The notes: a model not told the origin generated them from the letters alone. A stretch of 23,195 nt of DNA from AP-16 sp036395835 (GCA_036395835.1 DASWCW010000022.1:1-23195); one strand, 5' to 3'. Shown: positions 1 to 7,705, counted from the stretch's first letter. Numbers and translations are program-made.

Positions 1-9
1 CCGCCTCGG

Positions 10-144
10 CGGCGATGCGCTGGGGATCGGATTTGCGGCGCGCTCGCTCTCGACGTCCCGGCGCCATTGCCCCTGCCGCGTTTCGCCCCGCAATGCGGGA
101 CTTCGCGCGAACGCTAAGCGCCGCGGTTTAAAGCGGGGTTAACC
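10..144 (+). repeat. Diverged intergenic repeat, copy A
   Basis: Read by eye against 221-355 and 1568-1671, this stretch shares ordered blocks: GCGCTGG..ATCGG.TTTGCGGCG at the left (with copy B only), then CGTCCCG..GCCAT, CCTGCC, a GC-rich middle, GCTAAG and a tail of the form GTTTAA.GCGG.TTA. Its middle, CCTGCCGCGTT.CGC.CCGCA, is closer to copy C than to copy B. The block order is kept while the bases between have diverged, which suggests an old dispersed element rather than recent duplication. Its function is unknown. Confidence 0.6.
128..142. promoter_or_regulatory. CtrA-box-like motif TTAA-N7-TTAA
   Basis: The sequence reads TTAA, seven bases, TTAA, followed by CCAT. CtrA, the cell-cycle response regulator of alphaproteobacteria, binds TTAA-N7-TTAA(C). 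The spacing is exact here. However, the motif sits in the tail of repeat copy A, and the matching tails of copies B and C have spacings of 5 and 6, so it may simply be part of the repeat. No gene start is close; the next one is 300 bases away. Confidence 0.3.
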
Positions 145-220
145 ATCGGAAGTCGACGGCGGGGAGGACGAGACGGAGCATGAAGTGCACGCCACGAAAA
201 CGCAGAACGCAGGAATGCGA

Positions 221-355
221 GCGGCGTTGCGCTGGAAATCGGGTTTGCGGCGCGCTCGATTTTCTCGTCCCGACGCCCATTTCCCTGCCACTTTCTGCCC
301 CGGAACGCTTGACCTGCCGCAGAAGCTAAGGGGCGCGCGGTTTAAGCGGATTACC
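221..355 (+). repeat. Diverged intergenic repeat, copy B
   Basis: This is the second copy of the element seen at 10-144, in the same orientation about 75 bases further on. Shared blocks are GCGCTGG..ATCGG.TTTGCGGCGCGCTCG near the left, CGTCCCG.CGCCCAT, CCCTGCC, GCTAAG and GTTTAAGCGG.TTA at the right. The middle is the most altered of the three copies. It ends shortly before the PLD-like gene, which is therefore bracketed by copies B and C in direct orientation. Confidence 0.6.
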
Positions 356-442
356 CCGCTCTAATGAACCCGACCCATTTAGACAACCTTTCCGTGTTGT
401 CCTTCCGAGTTTCGGCTATACTGCGCCTGGAGGGAGTAGATT

Positions 443-1537
443 ATGTTGTTAGCGGGACGAGGCATCCTCGGAGAAATCCGAGATCTCATTGAACATGCCA
501 GTCGTCTGGATCTGGCGGTAGCGTATTGGGGAGAAGGAGCTTGCAGAGCGCTCCGACTGGAGAAGTGTAAGGCAAAGAATATCCGCATCGTCTGCGATTT
601 TCGATCCGGTGCAACGAACCCGGACGAAATCGCAATGATCCAGAGGAGACTTAAAAACAAGCACGTGGTCGTAAAACAAATGGATAGACTGCACGCGAAA
701 GTTTATTTGAGTGAGCGGCGCTGCGTGGTTGGTTCGGCGAACGCATCAACCGACGGACTGGGTTGGGAAGGACCGCGAACGTCGAACCTGATCGAAGCTT
801 GTTATTCGTTTGACCAAAGACAAAAACAAGAGATGCGCGAAGCGAGAACGTGGTTTGAGCGGACGTGGCGACGAGCATCGAAGATAACCCCCACAGACGT
901 AAGTGCGGCGCGCCGGCGCTTCAACGAGCGGCAAAAGCGAAGGCCCCTCAACCGGCGTAATCCCACATCCATGCTGTCCCTGAGCGAATGGATGAAAGAC
1001 ATCAATGATGTCAAGCGCCGAAATATTCTTGTCTTCTTGATGACCAGACAATTAGACAAGGCTGAGCGGGCCGCGTTGAAGCAATACCAACAGGCTACGG
1101 GCCAGCGATACATCACAGCGTACGGGGACGAACTTTCCAGAAATCGGAGTCTAACTACAATTCTGAGAGACTACCCGGAGGACCACTACATTTTGGAATT
1201 TTGGAAGGGTCGCAAGAATAGAATTTACTATGATGGTGCGTTCTATATTCCCAAAACCGGCTCCAATTTTTACAGGTCCAAGAAGCATAACCGGAATGGG
1301 GTTTTGGTGTTCGTACAGGAAGCAAAACGGATCGACTTTATTGATGGAACGAGATTGCGGATTGATAGGAAAGCGACACAATTATTTGAAAACACAATTC
1401 GTGCTATGAAACCGGGGCAAATAAGCAGGATGGTAGAAGAAGGGGCCGATCTGTATCATTTCTTGAAGACCATGCCTTCAAGAGCAAGTCAGACGCCAAG
1501 CGTCGCCCCGAAACCACCTAACAAGGGTTACATTTGA
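443..1537 (+). CDS. Phospholipase D-like domain protein with a single HKD-type motif
   Basis: A 364-residue protein whose N-terminal third looks like a PLD-superfamily half-domain. Near residues 84-100 it reads LHAKVYL, a short gap, then VVGSANAS: the H84-x-K86 pair and the following GS-N are the usual HKD arrangement. The acidic residue expected after HxK is not evident, and only one motif is present, so an active site would need a dimer, as in small PLD nucleases. The rest (about 180-350) is basic and aromatic and I do not recognise it. There is no signal peptide or membrane segment. The start is well supported by GGAGGGAG at 429-436, six bases before the ATG. The gene is clearly lower in GC than the core genes and is bracketed by two repeat copies. 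PLD-family proteins of this kind occur as nucleases or restriction/defence effectors; the exact function here is not known. Confidence 0.75.
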   Translation: MLLAGRGILGEIRDLIEHASRLDLAVAYWGEGACRALRLEKCKAKNIRIVCDFRSGATNPDEIAMIQRRLKNKHVVVKQMDRLHAKVYLSERRCVVGSANASTDGLGWEGPRTSNLIEACYSFDQRQKQEMREARTWFERTWRRASKITPTDVSAARRRFNERQKRRPLNRRNPTSMLSLSEWMKDINDVKRRNILVFLMTRQLDKAERAALKQYQQATGQRYITAYGDELSRNRSLTTILRDYPEDHYILEFWKGRKNRIYYDGAFYIPKTGSNFYRSKKHNRNGVLVFVQEAKRIDFIDGTRLRIDRKATQLFENTIRAMKPGQISRMVEEGADLYHFLKTMPSRASQTPSVAPKPPNKGYI

Positions 1538-1567
1538 TCGACTTACATCTATTGGAGGGATGATGGT

Positions 1568-1671
1568 GGCGGCACGCGCTACGCCTCGTCCCGCTGCCAT
1601 ATACCCTGCCGCGTTGCGCTCCGCAGCGCGGGGCCTGTGGCAACGCTCGGGTTGTTTAAATCGGGTTAAGG
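1568..1671 (+). repeat. Diverged intergenic repeat, copy C
   Basis: This third copy, in the same orientation as A and B, lies between the convergent PLD-like and DUF3800 genes. It shows GCGCTACGCCTCGTCCCG, GCCAT, CCCTGCCGCGTTGCGC.CCGCA, AACGCTCGG and the tail TTTAAATCGGGTTAAGG. It matches copy A best through the middle. The left quarter present in A and B is missing or too diverged to see. Confidence 0.55.
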
Positions 1672-1727
1672 GGCTGACCTTTCAATTGGTTGCCGTTTCG
1701 TTCCGGGTCCCCTGCTGTTGATTCGGG

Positions 1728-2489
1728 TTAGCGCTCCAAGCCAAGATCGCCCGCCAAAAACCGGGAACCAGACTCGGGGCCAAAATCGGTCGCAACAAAA
1801 GCGCGAATGGGAAGATTTCCTGTAATAATGTTCATAATTGATTCGGGGGAAATCATAGCTCTCTCACTCAGTGGCGCTCTTTCCATTGCAACTCCGTGTC
1901 TCCGAGAATAGAACGCCAGTAAATCCGCAGCTTGAATCGCGCGGCAACTCTCTTTTGATACGAACTCAATTGACCGCAACACGCCTTCTAGCTCGGGAAA
2001 GAGTCTCCGAACGCTATGAAAGTAATCTTCAGCTTCAGCATTGTTCTGATGTCCACGTTCCAAGATGAATGTAACACCTTCGGCATGAACCGAGCGACCC
2101 ACTCTGATGTCACGCAAAATCCAATCAATGATGACGCTTAGACAGAATGTATAGGGTGACACAGTTCTCTTTCTGTTGCTCTCCGTCGCGCGAGTTTTGT
2201 AGATCCCCTTCAATGCCGACATGCTTACGCCTAGGGGAACACGTTGCGATAACGCTCTACAGATCCCTGAGACAAAAAACTGTTTCTGAAGGACTTTCCA
2301 ATTCGTGAATTCCCCGGTCGTGTGATGAAGGTCTTTAGTGTGGAGAACCTTCACCCCATACTTAGTGAAGGTTGGCTCGACCTCTGTTTCGAATCGCCGC
2401 CATTCGTCGTCTTTGGCAATGAAGCCAGCAAGAGTCGTAATCGGGTTTTGAGCGTCTTTCCCGCTATCATCTAAGTAGCAGAGGAGCAC
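1728..2489 (-). CDS. DUF3800 domain protein
   Basis: The protein starts with the DUF3800 pattern (CYLDDSGKD, residues 4-12), has the family's LHTKDL block at about 49-54, an FILERGH segment near 141-147, and ends the domain with QAADLLAFYSRR (about 186-197), equivalent to the usual QxADLxA motif. D7, E144 and D189 are placed like an acidic catalytic set, which is inference. The frame is open back to 2615, but that longer form would overlap the upstream gene by 73 bases; I prefer the GTG at 2489, which places the family motif at the N-terminus, has AGGGA ten bases upstream and leaves a 53-base gap to the upstream gene. The 253-residue product is soluble with no signal peptide. DUF3800 has no settled function and is common in accessory and mobile regions. 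It is probably co-transcribed with the HEPN-like gene before it. Codon use is unlike the core genes. Confidence 0.78.
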   Translation of the reverse strand: MLLCYLDDSGKDAQNPITTLAGFIAKDDEWRRFETEVEPTFTKYGVKVLHTKDLHHTTGEFTNWKVLQKQFFVSGICRALSQRVPLGVSMSALKGIYKTRATESNRKRTVSPYTFCLSVIIDWILRDIRVGRSVHAEGVTFILERGHQNNAEAEDYFHSVRRLFPELEGVLRSIEFVSKESCRAIQAADLLAFYSRRHGVAMERAPLSERAMISPESIMNIITGNLPIRAFVATDFGPESGSRFLAGDLGLER

Positions 2490-2542
2490 GGTTGCGAATT
2501 CCCTAGGCCTTGGAGTTTTCTTCACGGCTTCAACGGACTCGC

Positions 2543-3097
2543 TCAGATATGGATTTGGTCGCGTCTGTGGCAGCGCTCGCAACCGTTCTGGCCTGTGCGA
2601 AAAATCTCGCGGCATATTCTCTGATGTCGCGGACCTAATTCAATTCCTTGCTCGCGTAGTTCAGAAAGCACGACACCATAATAAAAATAAGCAGACTCAA
2701 GCGCTACGTCGAAATTTGGAAAGCGAGGGATCGCCTTCCGTTTTAAGTCACGGTGCGCAACAGCCTGGTCGCGATACCTCTTCATCTCCGACCAGTAGCA
2801 GTGGAACTGGTCGAGAGACAGGTGAAGATGAGTCAATAAAGCTTGGCGAAACGCTTCCTGATTGGGCGCCATGTTCTTCCAGTGGATGGCTTGATGTTCT
2901 TCATCGTCAGAACCAAAGAGCTTGCACCATTCAAGCACAGCGAAATCGGTCAGGTCTCCGTAGATAACTCGCCAGAAGTTTAGGTGTGGTTCGGGATGAA
3001 CATTATGTAGCGCGCGTCTTATATGGATCGTGCGTACCGGACTTGCGATGACTTCAAGCACGTCGTTCAGCAGTTCGCGTCTTTGAGGTTGATTCAT
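2543..3097 (-). CDS. Small helical protein with HEPN-type RxxxxxH motif (AbiU2-like)
   Basis: A 184-residue, mostly helical, soluble protein. At residues 109-115 it reads RDQAVAH, followed by RD; this fits the R-(polar)-x4-H signature of HEPN ribonucleases, and the context (YRDQAVAHRD) resembles the AbiU2 branch of that superfamily. A central block, WRVIYGDLTDFAVLEWCKLF then GSDDEEHQ (about 42-69), is of a kind I associate with the same uncharacterised family. The frame opens at a TTG at 3115, but I choose the ATG at 3097; a GGAG lies 12 bases before it, which is a long spacing, so the start is not certain. It precedes the DUF3800 gene by 53 bases on the same strand, which suggests an operon. 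If the HEPN call is right, the likely activity is RNA cleavage, as in toxin or abortive-infection systems. It could be an inactive or unrelated helical protein. Confidence 0.6.
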   Translation of the reverse strand: MNQPQRRELLNDVLEVIASPVRTIHIRRALHNVHPEPHLNFWRVIYGDLTDFAVLEWCKLFGSDDEEHQAIHWKNMAPNQEAFRQALLTHLHLSLDQFHCYWSEMKRYRDQAVAHRDLKRKAIPRFPNFDVALESAYFYYGVVLSELREQGIELGPRHQRICREIFRTGQNGCERCHRRDQIHI

Positions 3098-3349
3098 ATT
3101 GTTTACCGGCTCCAAAAAAATGCCGATCCGCTACGCTGAGAACGAAACCTTGTCGAAGGCTCTGCTCTACAGCACTTCCGGCATTTGAAGCGGATGTGCC
3201 AAAGAAGGCTGTACTTGGTTATCCCGCGCCGCTGAAGCAATAGGAAAAGAGGTAGTCCGGCACTCGAGCGCAAGAAACAGGTCAGGCCGGAGGAAGGCGG
3301 CCCCTGGTCCAACGCCTCGCGGACCGTGCGGCTCTCTCCCAGACGTCAG

Positions 3350-6163
3350 CTAGCCCGCTGCCCGCACCGCGCGCGGGAGCTCCGGCGCCGGCCGCAACAG
3401 CTGGATCAGCGCGCGCTTGATCGCCGCCTGGCGCGGGGGAGAGTCGATCTTGGCGCCGATCAGATCGGTGACGTAGAACACGTCGACCACCCGCTCGCCG
3501 AAGGTCGCCACATGGGCGGAGGCGATGTTGAGCCCGAGCCGGGAGATGGTCGAGGTCAGCTCGTAGAGCAGGCCCGGGCGGTCGAGCCCGATCACCTCGA
3601 GCACGGTGTAGCGGTTCGACCATTGATTGTTGATCTGGACTTCCGGCTCGATCGCGAACGCCTTGATGCGTCCCTTCGGCGGCGCGCGCTTGGCGATCAC
3701 GTCGGGCAGCCTGACCTCGCCGTGCAGCGCCTTCTCGATGCCCTGGGCGACGCGGCCCGCGCGGCGGATCTCGTCCTCGTCGCGATCGAACTCGCGCGAG
3801 AGCGAGATGGTGTCGAGCGCAAGCCCGTCGGTGGTGGTGTAGATCTGCGCGTCGACGATGTTGGCGCCGGCATTGGCGCAGGCGCCGGCGATGATCGACA
3901 GGAGCCGCGGATGATCGGGCGCGAGCACGGTGAGCTCGGTCACGCCGCGGCTCGCATCGAACTGCACTTCGGTCGCCAGCGTCTTGCCGGCGCGCTCGGC
4001 GGCTTCGACGAAGCGCGCGTGCGCGAGCTTGTGCGCGAGATCGACTTTGAGCCAATAGGCCGGATAGTGCCGCGCCACATAGACGTCGATCCGCGCCGGC
4101 GGCCAGTCCGCGAGCTGGGCCTTGAATTCCGCCTGGGCGACGGCGACGCGCTGCGCGCGGTTGACCTCCGAGAACCCGCCGGTGAGCACCGGCTCGGTCT
4201 CGTAATAGAGCGTGCGCAGCAATTGCGCCTTCCAGCCGTTCCAGACCCCGGGACCGACCGCGCGAATGTCGGCGGTGGTCAGCACCATCAGCAGCTTGAG
4301 CCGTTCGAGCGACTGCGCCACGCCGGCGAAATTCTCGATGGTTCGGCGATCGGAGAGATCGCGCGACTGGGCGATGATCGACATCGTCAGATGCTGCTCG
4401 ACCAGCCAGGCGACGGTCTCGGTCTCGGCCGGCGAGAGCCCCAGGCGCGGGCCGAAGCGCCGCGCGATCCGCGCGCCGGCGACGGAATGATCCTCGACCC
4501 TGCCCTTGGCGATGTCGTGCAGGAACAAGGCGACGTAGAGCACGGCGCGATGCGCCGGCTGGATGGTGCGCATCAACTCGCCGGCGAGCGCGAATTCCTC
4601 GTTGCCGCCGCGCTCGATCTCGGCCAACACCCCGATGCAGCGCAGCAGATGCTCGTCGACGGTGTAATGGTGGTACATGTTGAACTGCATCATCGCCACG
4701 ATGCGGCCGAAGTCGGGAACGAAATGGCCGAGCACGCCGGTTTCGTTCATGCGGCGCAGCACCGTCTCGGCATGATTTCGCGAGGTGAGAATCTCGAAGA
4801 ACAGCCGGTTGGCCTCGGGATTCTTGCGCAGCTCCGCATCGACCAGCTTCAGCGAGCGCGAGGCGGCCCGCATCGCGTCGGGATGGAACGCGAGCGCGTG
4901 GCGATCGGCGAGATGGAAAATGCGGATCAGATTGACCGGCTCGCGGCGGAAAACGTCGGGGTCGCTGAGGTTGATGCGGTTGTTGTCGACGATGAAGTCC
5001 TCGGTCTCGCTCAACGTTCGCCGGCCGCGCGGCCGCAGCCGCGCCATCACCCGGCTGAGCACCGGGGCGGGCTTGGCCTGACGGGCCTCGAGGCCCGCGC
5101 AGAGAATCGCGGTGAGATCGCCGACGTCCTTGGCGACGAGAAAATAATGCTTCATGAACCGTTCGACGTCTTTGAGGCCCGGGTGCTCGGTGTAGCCCAG
5201 GCGAACCGCGATCTCGCGCTGGATGTCGAAGGAGAGCCGCTCCTCGGCGCGGCCGGTCACGAAATGCATGTGACAGCGCACCGACCACAGGAAATTCCCG
5301 CAGCGGCGGAACAGCCGGTATTCCTGCTCGTCGAACACGCCGTGCTGGAGCAGCTCCTGGGGCTCGCGGACGCGATAGACGTATTTGGCGATCCAGAACA
5401 GCGTGTGCAGATCGCGCAAGCCGCCCTTACCGTCCTTGACGTTCGGCTCGACCAGGTAGCGCGACTGTCCGGCGCGGCGGTGACGCTCCTCGCGCTCGGC
5501 GAGCTTGGCGGCGACGAACTCGGCGGCGCTGTGCTGCACGATGTCCTTGTCGAAACGGGCGACGAGCTCGTCGTGGAGCCTGCGGTCGCCGACGAGGTAT
5601 CGCGATTCCAGCACCGCGGTGCGGATCGTCATGTCGGCCTTGGCCTGGCGAATGCATTCGTCGACCGAGCGCGTGGCGTGGCCGACTTTCAGCCCCATGT
5701 CCCACAGGCAATAGAGAATCGCCTCGGCGACCGATTCGCCCCAGGCGGTCTGTTTGTACGGGAGCAGGAACAAGAGATCGATGTCGGAGCCCGGCGCCAA
5801 CAGCCCGCGGCCGTAGCCGCCGGTGGCGATCACCGCCATGCGCTCGGCCTCGGAGGGATTGTCGGATCGATACAGCTGCTTGCCGGCGAACTCGAACAGG
5901 AGCCGGATCAGCTCGTCCTGCATGAAGCACAGGCGCTCCGCGCAGAGCCGGCCGTGGCGGTCCTCGAGCAGCATGGCTTCCGCCGCCGCCATGCCCGCCG
6001 CCTGCACGCCCTTGAGATATTGCGCCACCGCCGAGCGCAGCTCGCGCTCGCGGCCGGCGTGAAGCTCGCCGAGGCGCTTGAGTTCCGCGGCAACCCCGCG
6101 CGCATCGAAAATCGCCGCGGCGCCGCGCGGGGGATGAACCGCAGGATCGGAAAGGTCGGACAT
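3350..6163 (-). CDS. glnD: Bifunctional [protein-PII] uridylyltransferase / uridylyl-removing enzyme GlnD
   Basis: GlnD senses glutamine and attaches or removes UMP on PII proteins (GlnB/GlnK), so setting nitrogen assimilation. All domains are visible in a 937-residue product: the nucleotidyltransferase with GGYGRG (about 115-120) and the S-D-I-D metal site (D127, D129); the HD hydrolase with HHYTVDEH (about 498-505) and FLHDIAKG (H549-D550); and two C-terminal ACT domains beginning near LTVLAPDHPRLLSIIAG and YTVLEVIGLDRPGLLYELTS, which bind glutamine. The frame extends to a TTG at 6259 and has ATGs at 6196 and 6163. I prefer 6163, which gives the family's usual length, but no start has a strong ribosome binding site. 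It diverges from the OsmC-like gene at 6313. Downstream it abuts the low-GC accessory block; in many Hyphomicrobiales murJ (mviN) follows glnD, and that gene is absent here. Confidence 0.95.
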   Translation of the reverse strand: MSDLSDPAVHPPRGAAAIFDARGVAAELKRLGELHAGRERELRSAVAQYLKGVQAAGMAAAEAMLLEDRHGRLCAERLCFMQDELIRLLFEFAGKQLYRSDNPSEAERMAVIATGGYGRGLLAPGSDIDLLFLLPYKQTAWGESVAEAILYCLWDMGLKVGHATRSVDECIRQAKADMTIRTAVLESRYLVGDRRLHDELVARFDKDIVQHSAAEFVAAKLAEREERHRRAGQSRYLVEPNVKDGKGGLRDLHTLFWIAKYVYRVREPQELLQHGVFDEQEYRLFRRCGNFLWSVRCHMHFVTGRAEERLSFDIQREIAVRLGYTEHPGLKDVERFMKHYFLVAKDVGDLTAILCAGLEARQAKPAPVLSRVMARLRPRGRRTLSETEDFIVDNNRINLSDPDVFRREPVNLIRIFHLADRHALAFHPDAMRAASRSLKLVDAELRKNPEANRLFFEILTSRNHAETVLRRMNETGVLGHFVPDFGRIVAMMQFNMYHHYTVDEHLLRCIGVLAEIERGGNEEFALAGELMRTIQPAHRAVLYVALFLHDIAKGRVEDHSVAGARIARRFGPRLGLSPAETETVAWLVEQHLTMSIIAQSRDLSDRRTIENFAGVAQSLERLKLLMVLTTADIRAVGPGVWNGWKAQLLRTLYYETEPVLTGGFSEVNRAQRVAVAQAEFKAQLADWPPARIDVYVARHYPAYWLKVDLAHKLAHARFVEAAERAGKTLATEVQFDASRGVTELTVLAPDHPRLLSIIAGACANAGANIVDAQIYTTTDGLALDTISLSREFDRDEDEIRRAGRVAQGIEKALHGEVRLPDVIAKRAPPKGRIKAFAIEPEVQINNQWSNRYTVLEVIGLDRPGLLYELTSTISRLGLNIASAHVATFGERVVDVFYVTDLIGAKIDSPPRQAAIKRALIQLLRPAPELPRAVRAAG

Positions 6164-6312
6164 CGTCGCATCCGGATATCCGAGCCGAGCCGTCATGTCA
6201 CGGCGGGAGTTCGCGGCGTGTTTTCTCCTGGTCGCGAGGCTCGATCGGAGGAGACGCAATCGAGCCGGCGCCGGGCTATGATGGCGAGCGTCGACGACAA
6301 GGAGAGACCCGG

Positions 6313-6822
6313 ATGGATGCCGCCGAACTGCGCTCCCTGCAAGCGCCCCTCAAGGAGAGCTACAAACGCGAGCCCAAATCGGCGCGGATCACCTTGAAGG
6401 CGCGGGGCACGCTCGACGATCGCAATATCGCCTGCAAGGTCGAGACCGGGCGGGCGCTGGCGGCCGCCGGCCTGCATCCGGCGACCGGGGGATCCGGGCT
6501 CGAGCTCTGCTCGGGGGACATGCTGCTCGAGGCGCTCGTCGCTTGCGCCGGCGTGACCTTGAAGGCGGTCGCCACGGCGCTCGAAATCCCGTTGCGATCC
6601 GGCACGGTCAGCGCCGAGGGCGACCTCGATTTCCGCGGCACGCTCGGGGTGGCCAAGGATGCGCCGGTCGGGTTCGCCGAAATCCGGCTGCAATTCCGCC
6701 TCGACACCGACGCGCCGCAAGAGAAGCTCGATCAGCTCCTGAAACTCACGGAACGCTATTGCGTGGTCTACCAGACCATCCGCAACGGGCCGCCGATCGC
6801 AATCACCCTCGACCGCGGCTGA
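6313..6822 (+). CDS. OsmC/Ohr-family peroxidase-like protein
   Basis: OsmC-family proteins reduce organic hydroperoxides through a pair of cysteines in a homodimer. This 169-residue protein has the family architecture: the helix LLEALVACAGVTLKAVA carries C78 (with E73 five residues before it), and a second conserved cysteine, C150, lies in LTERYCVVYQTI. The two-cysteine spacing fits OsmC-like enzymes better than a non-catalytic relative. The start is supported by AAGGAGAG, about eight bases before the ATG. A TATGAT hexamer at 6277-6282 may be its -10 element, but I see no good -35 partner. It diverges from glnD with about 150 bases between the start codons, so the two may share a regulatory region. 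Specific substrate and regulator are unknown. Confidence 0.85.
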   Translation: MDAAELRSLQAPLKESYKREPKSARITLKARGTLDDRNIACKVETGRALAAAGLHPATGGSGLELCSGDMLLEALVACAGVTLKAVATALEIPLRSGTVSAEGDLDFRGTLGVAKDAPVGFAEIRLQFRLDTDAPQEKLDQLLKLTERYCVVYQTIRNGPPIAITLDRG

Positions 6823-6916
6823 TCCGCAAGTCGCGCAGCCCCGCGCCGGCGGCCGCCGCGCGCCGCTGCCGGGCGATGTTGACCTTGCCGCCGGCTTCGG
6901 CCTCTGTCGGGCGGCC

Positions 6917-7705
6917 ATGTCGCCCGATGTGATGTTCTGGCTCGAGCTTGCGATCAGGATGGCGGTGACGGCGGGGTTCCTGGTCGCCGCCACGGCGGTC
7001 GCGGAACGCGCCGGGCCGTTCGTCGGCGGGCTCGTGGCGACGCTGCCGATTTCCGCCGGACCCGTCTATCTGTTCCTGGCGCTCGATCACGATGCGAGCT
7101 TCATCGCCGCGAGCGCGATGGCGAGCCTCGCCGCCAATGCGGTCACCGGGCAGTTCGCGCTCGTCTATATCCTGGTCGCGCAGGTCCGCGGGCCGCTCGC
7201 AAGCCTCGCCATTGCGCTGGGGTTCTGGCTGCTGGCGATCTTCCTGGTGCGCAGCGTGGAGTGGACGCTGGCCGGGGCGCTGGCACTCAACGCGGCGAGC
7301 TATGTGGTGGCGGTGCCGGCGGCGCGCCGGTTCCGCAGCGCCTCGTTCCGGCCGCCGCGGCGGCGCTGGTACGACGTGCCGCTGCGCGCCGGACTGGTCG
7401 CCACGCTGGTGGCGATCGTGGTGGGGCTGAGCACGCGGGTGGGGCCGACGCTGACCGGAATGCTCGCGGTGTTTCCCGTGGTGCTGACCAGCCTGATCCT
7501 GATCTTTCATCCGCGCATCGGCGGACCGGCGACCGCGGCGATCCTCGCCAACACGCTGCCGGGCCTCGTCGGCTTTGCGGTCGCGGTGCTGGCGCTGCAT
7601 GTCGCCGCGGTGCCGTTGGGCAATGCGGCGGCGCTCATGCTGGCGCTCGCGGTCTCGATCGGCTGGACTCTGACGCTGTGGGCCAACCGCCACCGCGGCT
7701 GGTAA
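6917..7705 (+). CDS. Multi-spanning membrane protein with internal duplication, function unknown
   Basis: A 262-residue hydrophobic protein with about eight to nine membrane segments. The two halves resemble each other: residues about 12-110 (LAIRMAVTAGFL, then GPFVGGLVATLPISAGP) and about 155-250 (VPLRAGLVATLVA, then GPTLTGMLAVFPVVLTS) keep the same spacing of helices and the same G-P-x-x-x-G-x-x-A-x-x-P core. The short loop between them is rich in arginine (RRFRSASFRPPRRRW). This looks like fusion of two four-helix units, somewhat like small GlpM/DUF3147-type proteins, but that similarity is from memory and weak. The start has no strong ribosome binding site. It follows the OsmC-like gene by 94 bases and ends six bases before the convergent mutS stop. 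A long arginine-rich frame exists on the other strand but is compositional. Confidence 0.72.
   Translation: MSPDVMFWLELAIRMAVTAGFLVAATAVAERAGPFVGGLVATLPISAGPVYLFLALDHDASFIAASAMASLAANAVTGQFALVYILVAQVRGPLASLAIALGFWLLAIFLVRSVEWTLAGALALNAASYVVAVPAARRFRSASFRPPRRRWYDVPLRAGLVATLVAIVVGLSTRVGPTLTGMLAVFPVVLTSLILIFHPRIGGPATAAILANTLPGLVGFAVAVLALHVAAVPLGNAAALMLALAVSIGWTLTLWANRHRGW

Larger units (their letters stand above)
1..442. other. Intergenic region at left edge carrying two diverged repeat copies
   Basis: I see no convincing gene in these 442 bases. They hold two related, same-direction repeat copies (about 10-144 and 221-355), a TTAA-N7-TTAA motif inside the first, and at the right end the leader of the PLD-like gene. 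A TATACT hexamer at 417-422 could serve as a -10 element, but the only -35-like hexamer (TTGTCC, 397-402) is just 14 bases upstream of it, so I do not call a promoter. GC content falls clearly from about position 360 onward. Confidence 0.7.

Noticed and set aside
397..422. Promoter TTGTCC/TATACT before the PLD gene
   Set aside because: The spacer is only 14 bases, too short for a normal sigma-70 promoter; the -10 hexamer alone is not enough.
3098..3349. tRNA or gene remnant between the HEPN-like gene and glnD
   Set aside because: I saw no cloverleaf, CCA end or protein family fragment; it appears to be plain intergenic DNA.
3326..6397. 1023-codon open frame on the plus strand opposite glnD
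   Set aside because: It is antisense to an intact glnD, with composition biased by codon use and no recognisable domain.
6803..7693. 296-codon minus-strand frame opposite the membrane protein
   Set aside because: It is extremely rich in Arg, Gln and His, with no domain; the plus-strand reading gives coherent membrane helices.
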